Assembly (NCBI GenBank): GCA_900766265.1
Contig: CAAFUS010000017.1
Coordinates: forward strand, 310,001 to 374,000
Direction of reading: 5' to 3'
Length of the DNA stretch: 64,000 nucleotides
Source of the DNA: Pseudomonadaceae bacterium
Lineage (GTDB): Bacteria > Pseudomonadota > Gammaproteobacteria > Pseudomonadales > Pseudomonadaceae
Part shown: positions 8,561 through 18,515 of the stretch, one piece after another
How positions within the stretch are numbered: the stretch's first letter is position 1
Layout: every line of letters starts with the position of its first letter
Notes under the pieces: generated by a model
What the model was told of the DNA's origin: nothing
What the model saw: only the letters and a program-made list of their open reading frames with translations
Database searches by the model: none
Program-made: the position numbers and the translations under genes

Positions 8561-8953
8561 TTACTGCAACATCGCGATGACGCGGTTGCGCAGCTCCGGA
8601 TCGTTCTGGATCGCCGCGTTGATGGCGTTGTACTCGTCGACGCTCAGGTCATTGCTCTCGACGGTCTCCATCATCTTCTCGTTAGCCTCCTGTTGCAGCC
8701 GCTGGGCTTCGGCCGGGTCGCCGGTCTTTTCCAGGCGGGCGGTGAAGTCCTCGCGGATCTGCATGATTTCGCCGAGCGAATCGGCAAAGCTCTCCAGCTT
8801 TTCTTCGCTGATGTTGCCGGCCTGCATGGCCGGGGCTGGCTGCTCGGCCGGCGGCTGCGCGCCGCTGGTCTGGGCCGAAACCTGGGAGGCGCCCACGGTC
8901 ATGAACAGGGCGAGCAGGCTGGCAGATGCGATACGGGTGGGGAGCATGGTCAT
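8561..8953 (-). CDS. DUF4168 exported protein
   Basis: 130 residues. A signal peptide (ASLLALFMTVGASQVSA) is followed by a Pro/Ala/Gln-rich linker (residues about 30-45), then a helical domain: EEKLESFADSLGEIMQIRE, later LQQEANEKMM and LSVDEYNAINAAIQNDPELRNRV. This is the DUF4168 pattern, whose function is not known. It should be periplasmic and helical. AAGGA lies upstream of ATG 8953. It is monocistronic with its own terminator and divergent from the histidine kinase. Confidence 0.85.
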   Translation of the reverse strand: MTMLPTRIASASLLALFMTVGASQVSAQTSGAQPPAEQPAPAMQAGNISEEKLESFADSLGEIMQIREDFTARLEKTGDPAEAQRLQQEANEKMMETVESNDLSVDEYNAINAAIQNDPELRNRVIAMLQ

Positions 8954-9069
8954 CTGGATTCCTTCGGTTGTTGAAGTGACGACAGGATCGAAGCAGCTGC
9001 CGTGCCAGTTTCGCTAAATACAGCTAAGTCATTGAAATTACAGGGTTCCTATTCCGGCCGACAGGCGCC

Positions 9070-10579
9070 GTGGACCTGCTCCGGGCAATGCCGTATGGTG
9101 CCAATATGGCACATGTAGCAATCTGGCAAGGCCTTTCAGGCCTGCGCGGCGCCCTCGTTCTTAAGGTGGTCCTGCCCCTGGTGGCGATCATGATCGGCTT
9201 CAGCTCACTGCTGCTGTGGACGGTCGAGCGCAACAGCGAGCGACGTCTTCAGGCGGAGGTGGAGCTGGTGGCCCGGGCGGTGAGGTTGCCACTGGCCGCG
9301 AGCCTGGAAAACGATCACGACGGTAGCCTGCAGCAGGTGCTCGAGTCGGTGCTGGGCGTCGGGCGCGTATACGGGGCCTACGTCTACGACCGCGACGGCA
9401 AGCTGGTCGCCTCGGCCGGCGCCGTGGAGCCCGACCTGGACGAAGCCGCCATTCAGGAACTGACGGCCGACGGCAAGCGCACCGGCAGCTACCAGCGGAT
9501 TCGCGGGCATGAGGTGTATTCCTATTTCGTTCCGCTCGAGCAGAGCGGCGGGCAGATCAACGGCATGCTCCAGGTCACCCGCCGCTGGGGTGACTTCGAG
9601 CGCGACATCCGCCGGTTGCGCCTGGGGGCGGCGGGCCTGACCGGTCTGTTCGCCGGCGTGGCGGTCGCGGTCATTCTGCTCGGTCACTGGGCGGCGATTG
9701 GCAGGCACCTGCAGCAGCTCACCCTGAGCATGGCCCGCGTCGGGCGTGGCGAACGCTCCCACCGCGTGCCGCCGGCCGGGCCTGCGGAGCTGGTGGTGCT
9801 GGGCCGCGCCCTGAACGGCATGCTCGACGGCATCGCCGAGGCCGAGCGGCGGATGGACGAGCAGAAAACCCGTGAACTGGAACTGGAAGCACAGCTGCAG
9901 CGCAGCCAGCAGCTGGCCGCGGTCGGTCGCCTGGCCGCCGGCGTTGCGCACGAGCTGGGCAGCCCCTTGAGCGTGATCGACGGCAAGGCGCAACGCGTCC
10001 TGCGCGATGAGCGCCTGGGCGAGCCCCAGCGCCGCGGGCTGCTGCAGATCCGCGCCCAGGTGCAGCGGCTGAGCGACATCGTGCGGCAACTGCTGGACTT
10101 TGGCCGCGCCGCCGGCCGCCCGCTGCGGCGCATGCCGGCCGAAGTGCTGGTGCACTCGGCGGCCGCGGCGGTTGCCGACGAGCTGGCGGCCTCGCAGGTG
10201 AGGCTCGAGCTGCAGGGCCCGGGCGAGTCCCTGCAGTGCCGGGTCGATCCGCCGCGCTTCGAACAGGCGCTGACCAATCTGTTACGCAACGCCGCCCAGG
10301 CGAGCCCCGGCGGTCAGGTGCTGCTGCGCTGGTGGCGTGACGGCGAACAACTGGTGCTGCAGGTCGAGGACGACGGACCGGGCGTGGACGAGGCCCACCG
10401 CAGCACCCTGTTCGAACCCTTTTTCACCACCAAGCCGGTCGGCGAGGGCAGCGGCCTGGGGCTGGCCGTCGCCCATGGGGTGGTGTCCGAAAGCGGTGGT
10501 CGCATCGAGCTGGTCACCGGCCAGCTGCCGGGCGCGGCCTTTCGGATAACCCTGGCGCTGGCCGCAGAGGAGCCTGACG

Positions 10580-10593
<14 letters not shown>
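9070..10593 (+). CDS. NtrB-type membrane sensor histidine kinase
   Basis: 507 residues. TM1 (VVLPLVAIMIGFSSLLLW) is followed by a periplasmic sensor domain of about 140 residues, TM2 (LTGLFAGVAVAVILLGHWAAI), HAMP, and a kinase core. The H box is VAHELGSPL, the N box LTNLLRNAAQ, then DDGPGV and GSGLGLAVA. The ATPase and His motifs are intact. It should autophosphorylate and pass phosphate to the adjacent sigma-54 activator, whose start overlaps this stop by 14 bp. GTG 9070 has a weak AGG upstream; ATGs at 9088 and 9106 are alternatives that keep all domains. The signal is unknown. Confidence 0.9.
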
Positions 10594-11980
<1,387 letters not shown>

Positions 11981-11985
11981 CCTGC

Positions 11986-14334
11986 CTAGCCGCCGACTCG
12001 ACGCGGTTCCTGGTGCTGGCGCGCCCACCATTCGGCCAGCTCGCCCATCGCCCGGGGCGGCGAAATCAGATAGCCCTGCAGCAGGTCACAGCCCGCATCG
12101 AGCAGTGCCGCCTGCTTGGCCAGGCTGTCCACTCCTTCGGCGGTGACCCTTTTGCCCTGAGCCTTGCAGAAGGCGACGATCGCCGCCAGGCCCTCATGCA
12201 GCTCCGGTTGGGTCAGGCGCCCGACGATCGCCATGTCCAGCTTGATGGTGTCGGCGGGGTATTCGAGCATCTGCTGGATCGAGGTGTAGCCGACGCCAAA
12301 GTCGTCGATGGCCACCCGAAAGCCGGCGGCGCGAATCGCCAGCACCACGTCCATGGTGCAGCTGCTGAGCTCGGCGGCGTAGGTCTCGGTCAGTTCGATC
12401 TCGATGCGCTGGGGCGCGATGCCGTGATGGCGGGCGCGCTCGATCAGGCAGTCGCAGATGCGCCGGTCGCTGAGCTGCGCCGACGATACGTTGATCGCCA
12501 GCACCACCTCCTCGCCGAACGCCCTGGCTAGTTCGGCGTAGCTGCCCATGGCCCGGTCCACCACCCAGTCGTCGATCTTGGCGAACAGGCCGGCGCGCTC
12601 GGCGATCGGGATGAACTCGGCGGGTGACACCATGCCCAGCACTGGGGAGTGCCAACGCAACAGGGCTTCGCAGGTCGCCACGCGCCCACGGGCATCGACC
12701 GCCGGCATGAAGGCCAGCGCCAGCTCACGGTCGCCGTCGAGCTGGCGTAGTTGTTCCTCGATCGCGCGGATGCGCTCGTCACGCAGCTCCAGCTCGGCAG
12801 AGAAAGGCACCGCGACGTTCTTGCCTTCGGCCTTGGCCTGGTACATCGCGGTGTCGGCGCGGGTCAGCAGCTGGGTGATCGAACCGGCGTCGTCCGGGTA
12901 GCGCGCGGTGCCGATGCTCACGCTCACCGGGTAGGTGCGCCCGTCGAGCCTGAAGCCGCCGCGCGAGACGCCCAGCAGCGCGCCGGTCAGCGCCGGCAGC
13001 GTGTCGCCGTCTTGTGCCGGCGCTTTGAGCAGGATGGCGAATTCGTCGCCCGAGAGTCGCGCGAAGGCGGTTTCGGTACCGGGGTGCTGGCGCTGGTGCA
13101 TCCGCAGCACATCGCCCACCCGGGCGGCAAAGGCCTTTAGCAGTGCGTCGCCGGCCTCGTGGCCGTGCTGGTCGTTGACCTGCTTGAAGTTGTCCAGATC
13201 CATGAACAGCAGCGCCAGCTGGCCGTCGCCGTTGAGGCTGCATTGTTCGAACATCGCGGTGGCGAGTACGCCGAAGTGGGCGCGGTTGCTGATGCGGGTG
13301 AGGGTATCGGTCCAGGAGATCTCCTGGATGCGTTGCAGTGCCACGGTGTTGCGGTCGTGCAGGGTCTTCATGTTGACGGTCAGACGGCCGATCTCGCCGC
13401 CTTCGCTCGGTTCGTCGAGCGCGTCGCGACGGTGCTGCAGCAAGTCGGTGAGCTGGCTGTCCAGGCGGCAGATGGGCGCGGTGACGTAGCGGCGGATCAG
13501 CCACAGCAGCAGGCCGATCGAAGCCAGGCACATCAGCGCGGAGCCGAACAGGAAGGCCAGGCGCAGCCCTTGCAGCCGCTCGGCGAGGTAGTCGGGGTTG
13601 GGGATCAGCCGCGCCTGCAGCGAGCGCGTCAGCGAGACCTCTGCGGTGAGTTCGGCGGGACGCGGCTCGAAGTGCTCGGCAATCTCCAGCGCCGCGCCGT
13701 ACTCCGATTCAAGGTGTTGCCTGAGGGTGACGAAACGGTCGGGGCGCACGGCGAGCTGCAAGGCGAACGCCTCCTGGCGCTGGCTGGGCAGAGGCCTGCT
13801 GGAGGAGGCCGGCAGGATGAAGTCGGTATGCAGGAGCAACGGATCGCCGTCCATCTCGTCCAGGTAGATCATTTCGCCGTTGGAAGGCGACCGGCGTGCC
13901 TCCGCGATCACCTGCTGTTGGGCAGCATCGAGGGTGGCGAACGGCGAGAGGCTGCTCTCGAAGTAATAGGCCGGTTGGCCGTCGGGTTGCACGATCGCGA
14001 ACGATACGAGCGAAAGCGAAGTGTTGGACAGCGAACGGATGCTCTGTTGGATGCGCAGCCCCAATGTCTCGTTTCGGTAGCTGGTATCCGACTCGCGCAG
14101 GAACAGCAGTAGGGATTCGCTGTTGCTGATGGCGTACAGCATGCTGCGGTTGAAGGCCTGGTAGTCGCCAAACGCCGATTGAAGCGCCGACAGTTGCTGG
14201 TCCAGGCGCGCCTGTTCCAGGCCGACCAGAGAGGCGCGCTGAGTCAGGTAGGCGGCCGTGGTTGCCAGCAGCTGGACGACCAGGATGACCGGGAAGATCA
14301 CCAGCAGTGCACGTTTACCGAGCGTCATGGGCAT
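11986..14334 (-). CDS. MbaA-like membrane GGDEF-EAL protein
   Basis: 782 residues. TM1 is at the N-terminus (ALLVIFPVILVVQLLATTAAY), a periplasmic domain of about 230 residues follows, then TM2 (LAFLFGSALMCLASIGLLLWLI), HAMP, GGDEF and EAL. The GGDEF signature is SGDEF (about 427-431) and no RxxD inhibitory site precedes it. The EAL signature CEALLRW (about 554) is intact, as are ELTET and the IDDFGVGYTS loop, so phosphodiesterase activity is likely and cyclase activity possible. The start overlaps the end of a PotD-like gene by 20 bp. In Vibrio cholerae, NspS (PotD-like) and MbaA (GGDEF-EAL) form such an operon and sense polyamines; this pair looks like the equivalent. Confidence 0.88.
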   Translation of the reverse strand: MPMTLGKRALLVIFPVILVVQLLATTAAYLTQRASLVGLEQARLDQQLSALQSAFGDYQAFNRSMLYAISNSESLLLFLRESDTSYRNETLGLRIQQSIRSLSNTSLSLVSFAIVQPDGQPAYYFESSLSPFATLDAAQQQVIAEARRSPSNGEMIYLDEMDGDPLLLHTDFILPASSSRPLPSQRQEAFALQLAVRPDRFVTLRQHLESEYGAALEIAEHFEPRPAELTAEVSLTRSLQARLIPNPDYLAERLQGLRLAFLFGSALMCLASIGLLLWLIRRYVTAPICRLDSQLTDLLQHRRDALDEPSEGGEIGRLTVNMKTLHDRNTVALQRIQEISWTDTLTRISNRAHFGVLATAMFEQCSLNGDGQLALLFMDLDNFKQVNDQHGHEAGDALLKAFAARVGDVLRMHQRQHPGTETAFARLSGDEFAILLKAPAQDGDTLPALTGALLGVSRGGFRLDGRTYPVSVSIGTARYPDDAGSITQLLTRADTAMYQAKAEGKNVAVPFSAELELRDERIRAIEEQLRQLDGDRELALAFMPAVDARGRVATCEALLRWHSPVLGMVSPAEFIPIAERAGLFAKIDDWVVDRAMGSYAELARAFGEEVVLAINVSSAQLSDRRICDCLIERARHHGIAPQRIEIELTETYAAELSSCTMDVVLAIRAAGFRVAIDDFGVGYTSIQQMLEYPADTIKLDMAIVGRLTQPELHEGLAAIVAFCKAQGKRVTAEGVDSLAKQAALLDAGCDLLQGYLISPPRAMGELAEWWARQHQEPRRVGG

Positions 14335-15388
14335 TGATCAGGGCGCTGATGATACGGCGGCGGATCTGCGTTGACTCCAGCGGACGCGCCTCGTAGATCT
14401 GGCTGCGTTGCAACACCGATGCGGCCGGGTAGATGGAAGGGTCCTCGCGCACCGACTCGGAGAGCAGCGGTAGCGCCGCGTCGTTGGGCGTCGCGACACC
14501 CAGGGCCTCGGCGTTGAGGGCCGCGATCTCCGGCTCGCCGAGAAAGGCCAGGAAACGGTAAGCCAGTTCCTTGTTGGGCGTGCGCGATGGCACCGAAAAG
14601 CAGTCGGTCCACAGCAGCGTGCCTTCCTTCGGGACGACGTAGTGCCAGGGCTGACCTACGACACCGTCTACCTCGTTGAGTGCATGCTGGTCGCCACTGA
14701 AAGCCAGGGCCATGTCGGCGTGTTCCAAGTACCGCTGCGCCTTGAGCGAGGTGATGGCGTACTCGTAAGTAAGCACCGCCGGCGCCTGCGCCTGGAGCAT
14801 TTCGAAGGCCGTCTTGAGGGCGCCGTGGTCGGTGGTATTGATGGAATGGCCGAGGTAGATCAGGGGGCCGGCGAGGATATCTTCGTGGTCCTCGATCATG
14901 ATCACGTGGGGCGTGGCCAGTGTCGGCCGTAGCAGATCGGCCCAGGAGTCGGGCGCGACGGCGATCCGGTCGGTGCGATAGGCGATGCCCATGGTTCCCC
15001 ACAGATAGGGGACGCTGTAGGCGCCGCACTGGGCGCGCCAGGACGGACCTATATGTCCGAGGTTGGGGAGGTTCATCTCGCTGATGGGGTCGAGCATGCC
15101 GCGCGCGCCGAAGCGCGCGGAGCTGACCCCCTCGGTGAGCACCAGGTCGATGTCGTGATCGGGCCTGGCGAGTATCTCGTCGCGCTTGTCGCCGGTGTCG
15201 AAGTAGATCTGCTCGATCCCCACGCCTGTCCTGGCGTGCCAGCGTTCGATCACCTCCGGGCTGAGGTAGTCCTCCCAGGTGAGCAGGGTAAGGTGCTGCG
15301 GCGCGGCCATCGACAACGGCGCACCCGACAGGAGCGCCGCCGCGCAGGCAGGGAGCAGCGCGCGGGGCCAAAAGCGTATGGGATCCAT
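14315..15388 (-). CDS. PotD/NspS-like periplasmic polyamine-binding protein
   Basis: 357 residues. The signal peptide ALLPACAAALLSGAPLSMA is followed by LTLLTWEDYLSPEVI, the opening of the spermidine/putrescine-binding family (PotD, PotF, NspS). VPYLWGTMGIAYRTD is a further hallmark, and Trp, Tyr and Asp residues in such positions bind the polyamine amines in relatives. No potABC transporter genes are present; the only partner is the overlapping GGDEF-EAL gene. This points to a signalling rather than a transport role, as for NspS. Start at ATG 15388. The exact polyamine cannot be read from sequence. Confidence 0.87.
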   Translation of the reverse strand: MDPIRFWPRALLPACAAALLSGAPLSMAAPQHLTLLTWEDYLSPEVIERWHARTGVGIEQIYFDTGDKRDEILARPDHDIDLVLTEGVSSARFGARGMLDPISEMNLPNLGHIGPSWRAQCGAYSVPYLWGTMGIAYRTDRIAVAPDSWADLLRPTLATPHVIMIEDHEDILAGPLIYLGHSINTTDHGALKTAFEMLQAQAPAVLTYEYAITSLKAQRYLEHADMALAFSGDQHALNEVDGVVGQPWHYVVPKEGTLLWTDCFSVPSRTPNKELAYRFLAFLGEPEIAALNAEALGVATPNDAALPLLSESVREDPSIYPAASVLQRSQIYEARPLESTQIRRRIISALINAHDAR

Positions 15389-15626
15389 CGAGAGTCCGAG
15401 CGGGTCGGCGCCGCCTTCGCGATCCTTGGCGGATCGATTCCGAGAATGCGGGTACCGGTGGTGCCAGTGAGCAGAGTAGGCGCGAGATCCCTATCGGCCG
15501 GCCATCACCGCGCTTGAATACCATGCGTCACCCGGGGAGGTGACAAGGCGTGTCGCAGTGATGGCACTTTAGTGGCGCCGACGGGACGGCATCAATATTT
15601 TTCTCGTGTTCGCTACCGGTTGCCGA

Positions 15627-16193
15627 TCAGCGGAGCGTCGCCGGATGGCTGCGGGCCCGGGGTCGTGGGTGGGCCTGCAGCCAGGGCGCGAGCAGGCGAG
15701 TGGACAGCGGAATGAAGAGATAGGTCATCAGGGGCGTCAGCGCCAGTGTGGTGACCAGAATGCGCACCACCAGTGACAGGTCGTTCAACGCGCCGCCGAA
15801 CACCAGGTTGAACAGCAGCGAGACGGGAAAGAACGCCAGCCAGATCGCCACGCTCTGCTTCCAGCGTGGAGGCCGCACGTCACCCGATCCGAACCAGGCA
15901 TCGAGGCCGTGGGCGCGGTGCTCGTGGGGTTGAGCGAACAGGCCATCGCCACGTTGCAGCCAGGCACGGCGGGAGGCCGAATGCTCCCAGGCGTCCATGG
16001 TCCGCTCGTCACTGAAGCGAAACACCATCTGGTATTCGTCGTCGCCGGGCGGCGGTGCCAGCACGCCTGAGCCGAGGTAGCCAGGAAAGTCGGCGGCGAG
16101 TTGTTCACCTTCGTGAAGCCAGGCGAGGAAGTCGTGGTAACGGCCGTCGCGTACGCGGCGAGCCACCATCAGGGTGACGGGTTCGGTAGACAT
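15627..16193 (-). CDS. ABM-domain (antibiotic biosynthesis monooxygenase-like) membrane protein
   Basis: 188 residues. The N-terminal ~95 residues read as a dimeric alpha-beta barrel of the ABM type (VTLMVARRVRDGRYHDF, FPGYLGSGV, YQMVFRFSDERTMDAWE). The C-terminal half has two hydrophobic segments (SVAIWLAFFPVSLLFNLVF and LVVRILVTTLALTPLMTYLF). This two-part architecture is common in proteobacteria and its function is not known. ATG 16193 is chosen for CTGGAG about 8 nt upstream; an ATG six codons earlier is possible. It stands alone. Confidence 0.8.
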   Translation of the reverse strand: MSTEPVTLMVARRVRDGRYHDFLAWLHEGEQLAADFPGYLGSGVLAPPPGDDEYQMVFRFSDERTMDAWEHSASRRAWLQRGDGLFAQPHEHRAHGLDAWFGSGDVRPPRWKQSVAIWLAFFPVSLLFNLVFGGALNDLSLVVRILVTTLALTPLMTYLFIPLSTRLLAPWLQAHPRPRARSHPATLR

Positions 16194-16386
16194 CGTGTAT
16201 CTCCAGGGCATCTGGCCGGTGGTCCGGGTAGGACGTTCGGCATTACGCAGCGCCGGGGTGGTGGGCTGCGGTCAATGTCACGCAAGGATCGTTCCGTCTT
16301 CGTCAGACCACGCCAGGCTACGGGAGGTCTGTGTATCCGCGAAAACGTCGACGCACTATACGGATAATCGCTGCACTGGAAAGAGG

Positions 16387-16414
16387 CGCCCCCACCGGTT
16401 TGGCGGTGCGGGCG
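16387..16414 (-). terminator. Possible terminator downstream of the DUF799 lipoprotein gene
   Basis: Inverted repeat: arms 16387-16397 and 16404-16414, GC-rich with one mismatch and a 6-nt loop. On the minus strand it is followed by a short CCTCTTT. It lies 25 bp beyond the DUF799 gene stop. The T tract is poor, so this is tentative. Confidence 0.45.
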
Positions 16415-16438
16415 CTGCGCGGATGCGCCGGCGGTCGG

Positions 16439-17113
16439 TTAGCGGTTGGCCAGCCGGGACTGCTGATACTGCGGAGAACGCGGGCCGCTCAGGATGCCAT
16501 TTGGCACGCTGGACGAGAGCAGGCGGTTGCTGGTGATGCCCGCCACTTCGTGGCTGCGGTCGCTCAAGGTATTGACGATCTGATTGACCGCCGCAGTGAT
16601 CAGCATGCCGATCAGGCCGCCGCTGTTGTTGTTCTGGTTTTCTGCCGTGCTGGCCAGCGCGCGGCCCTCCCAGAGCACATCACCGCTGCGCAGGTCGACC
16701 AGCTTGCCGGCGGCCTCGACCACCACCTCGCTGGAAAGCACCTTGTAGCTGCTGCCATAGCGACTCACTTCGATGTACAGCGCCGAGTCGGCACCGAAGA
16801 TCTCCCGCAGCTTCGCGGGTGGCGCCTGGTGCATTTCGTCAGCGTTCATTAGCCCGTTCTGCTTGAAGGTTTCGTCGACCACCGCGACCGGAAACACGTA
16901 GTAGCCGGCTTCCGCGAGCGGATAGGTCACCTGGGACAGGACGCTGTAGCTGGCCTTGATATCGGGCGAGGTGTTGACCGGAGGCAGCACCACGATCGAG
17001 GCCGGGTTGTTTCGCTCGAAGGCGCTGTAGTCGTAGGGCGTAGGGGTGGCGCAGCCGGCCGCAAGGGCGATGACGGCCAGCACGAATACGGTCTTGAGTG
17101 ATGTAAAGCGCAT
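16439..17113 (-). CDS. DUF799 lipoprotein (GNA1162-like)
   Basis: 224 residues. Lipobox LAAGC at residues 17-21 marks an acylated periplasmic lipoprotein. The body matches the DUF799 family, typified by neisserial GNA1162: NNPASIVVLPPVNTSPDIKA near the N-terminus and ADSALYIEVSRYGSSYKVL in the middle, a TolB-N/CsgG-related fold. It is the last gene of a three-gene cluster after a DUF4810 lipoprotein and a CsgG/HfaB-like lipoprotein; the 9-bp gap to the upstream gene implies one transcript. The three probably form one envelope assembly whose role is unknown. Confidence 0.87.
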   Translation of the reverse strand: MRFTSLKTVFVLAVIALAAGCATPTPYDYSAFERNNPASIVVLPPVNTSPDIKASYSVLSQVTYPLAEAGYYVFPVAVVDETFKQNGLMNADEMHQAPPAKLREIFGADSALYIEVSRYGSSYKVLSSEVVVEAAGKLVDLRSGDVLWEGRALASTAENQNNNSGGLIGMLITAAVNQIVNTLSDRSHEVAGITSNRLLSSSVPNGILSGPRSPQYQQSRLANR

Positions 17114-17122
17114 TGTGGCCTC

Positions 17123-17485
17123 TTATTTCTCGAAGTTGCGCATCAGGAAGTCCATGTATGGCGCGGACTCCGGGAACAGGGTTTTTTCGGTTTCGAACTC
17201 CTGGCGAACCTGATCGGCTTTGCCGACCTGCGCGTAGAGCATGCCCAGGTGGGCATGGAAACCAGGCGGTGGCAGGCGGTCGGCAGCCCGGGCCTTCTGC
17301 AGGCTGGCTTCGAGCGCGGCGATCTGCTCTTGCGGGCCAGTCTCGTTCTTGAAGTGTTCGTACACCTGCTGCTGATAGCCTTCCCAGTGGTAAAGCTGCT
17401 TCGAGGTATTGGCGGCGCAGCCGGTGAGCAGCGCGGCACACATCAGCGCAGCGAACGCCGCGCCGCGGTTCGGGCGAATGGTCAT
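17123..17485 (-). CDS. DUF4810 lipoprotein
   Basis: 120 residues. Lipobox LLTGC is followed by ANTSKQLYHWEGYQQQVYE, the typical opening of DUF4810, then a TPR-like helical pair (GFHAHLGMLYAQVGKADQV, and the FETEKTLFPES region). ATG 17485 is chosen for AAGGAAG about 7 nt upstream and because the lipobox then sits at a normal distance; an open frame upstream lacks support. It is the middle gene of the CsgG/HfaB-DUF4810-DUF799 cluster. It may act as a periplasmic adaptor for the neighbouring lipoproteins, which is inference only. Confidence 0.85.
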   Translation of the reverse strand: MTIRPNRGAAFAALMCAALLTGCAANTSKQLYHWEGYQQQVYEHFKNETGPQEQIAALEASLQKARAADRLPPPGFHAHLGMLYAQVGKADQVRQEFETEKTLFPESAPYMDFLMRNFEK

Positions 17486-17501
17486 GGGACTCTTCCTTGA
17501 G

Positions 17502-18173
17502 TTACTGAGCGGGGCGCCAGGCGCCGCTGTCAATGCCGGATACGAGGTTGTTGACGGCTTCGCGGATCGCCAGATCCAGCACCTTGCCGTTGAGCGTGGA
17601 GTCGTAGCTCGCAGTGCCGCCGAAGCCGATCACTTCACGGTTCGACAGGCTGTATTCACCGGCTCCCTGAGAAGAAAAGACCACTTCCGAGGTGCTCACG
17701 TTGACGATGTTCAGGTTGACCTTGGCATAGGCGATCTGCGACTTGCCACGACCGAGAATGCCGAACAGCTGATGGTCGCCGACTTCCTTGCGGCCGAACT
17801 CGGTCACGTCTCCAGTGACGACGAAGTCGGCGCCACGAAGCTGGGCGCGTTTGTTCGAAATGGCGCTCTCCTGAGAGATTTCCGCCATGTTGTCGCGGTC
17901 CAGTACGTTGAAACGATTCGACTGCTGCAGGTGGGTGACCAGGATCGTCTTGGCCTGACCGCCCAGGCGGTCCACGCCATCGGAGAACAGGCCGCGCATG
18001 TAGCTCGAGCGGTTGTCGAACTTGCCGACCGAGATCGGGCTGCGTTGGCCCTGGTAAATGCTGCTGGCGGAAGTGACCTTCGCCACTTCGAGCGTACGTG
18101 ACTGCTCGGTGGCGCAACCACCGAGCACAAGACTGAAGCCCACCAGGTGGGCGGCGATTAAAGGCTTGTTCAT
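17502..18173 (-). CDS. CsgG/HfaB-family outer-membrane lipoprotein
   Basis: 223 residues. Lipobox VLGGC. The rest reads as the CsgG fold: SPISVGKFDNRSSYMRGLF, ILVTHLQQSNRFNVLDRDNM, then GADFVVTGDVTEF, and the IAYAKVNLNIVNVSTSEVVF strand region. True curli CsgG (also in this window, 41358-42206) is longer at 282 residues and dissimilar outside these motifs, so this is a different subfamily. The first gene of the lipoprotein cluster, it could form an outer-membrane pore or scaffold. ATG 18173 gives the correct lipoprotein signal; GAGAAG lies upstream. Confidence 0.85.
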   Translation of the reverse strand: MNKPLIAAHLVGFSLVLGGCATEQSRTLEVAKVTSASSIYQGQRSPISVGKFDNRSSYMRGLFSDGVDRLGGQAKTILVTHLQQSNRFNVLDRDNMAEISQESAISNKRAQLRGADFVVTGDVTEFGRKEVGDHQLFGILGRGKSQIAYAKVNLNIVNVSTSEVVFSSQGAGEYSLSNREVIGFGGTASYDSTLNGKVLDLAIREAVNNLVSGIDSGAWRPAQ

Positions 18174-18515
18174 GCAGATACTTCTCATAGGAGTGTTGGC
18201 GGTTCGTTGGCCTTTGGGCCTTATTCTGGGCATGCCCGTGCGAACCTACGTGGCGTGGTGCCAGTTGGCGGGCAGAGAAGGGGATGATGCGGGGCTGCGA
18301 GGCGCAGCGATGGTACGTCCATGACCCATCGAATCCTTGATTGAAGCGAGCGCCTGACGAGGGCGCCTGCGTTCGGAGCCGCCGGGCCTGGCCTGGCGGT
18401 GGGAAACGGAGTCTACAAACAAGGATGTCAATGTGCCAGCGCGCTGGTTCTCACAAAACGGAGCCCACGGACCATTCGTCGGCACCCCGGGCGGGCTCGC
18501 CCAGTCCCGAACGCC
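18174..18515. other. Intergenic region, 342 bp, no gene seen
   Basis: Lies upstream of the leftward lipoprotein cluster and downstream of the second PQQ dehydrogenase. It should hold the promoter of the cluster. Short open frames exist on both strands but none has a ribosome binding site with a plausible protein. No RNA gene or strong terminator was recognised. Confidence 0.4.

Noticed and set aside
15555..15575. TGGCAC followed by TGGC, considered as a sigma-54 promoter
   Set aside because: Spacing and the -12 TTGC element do not match.
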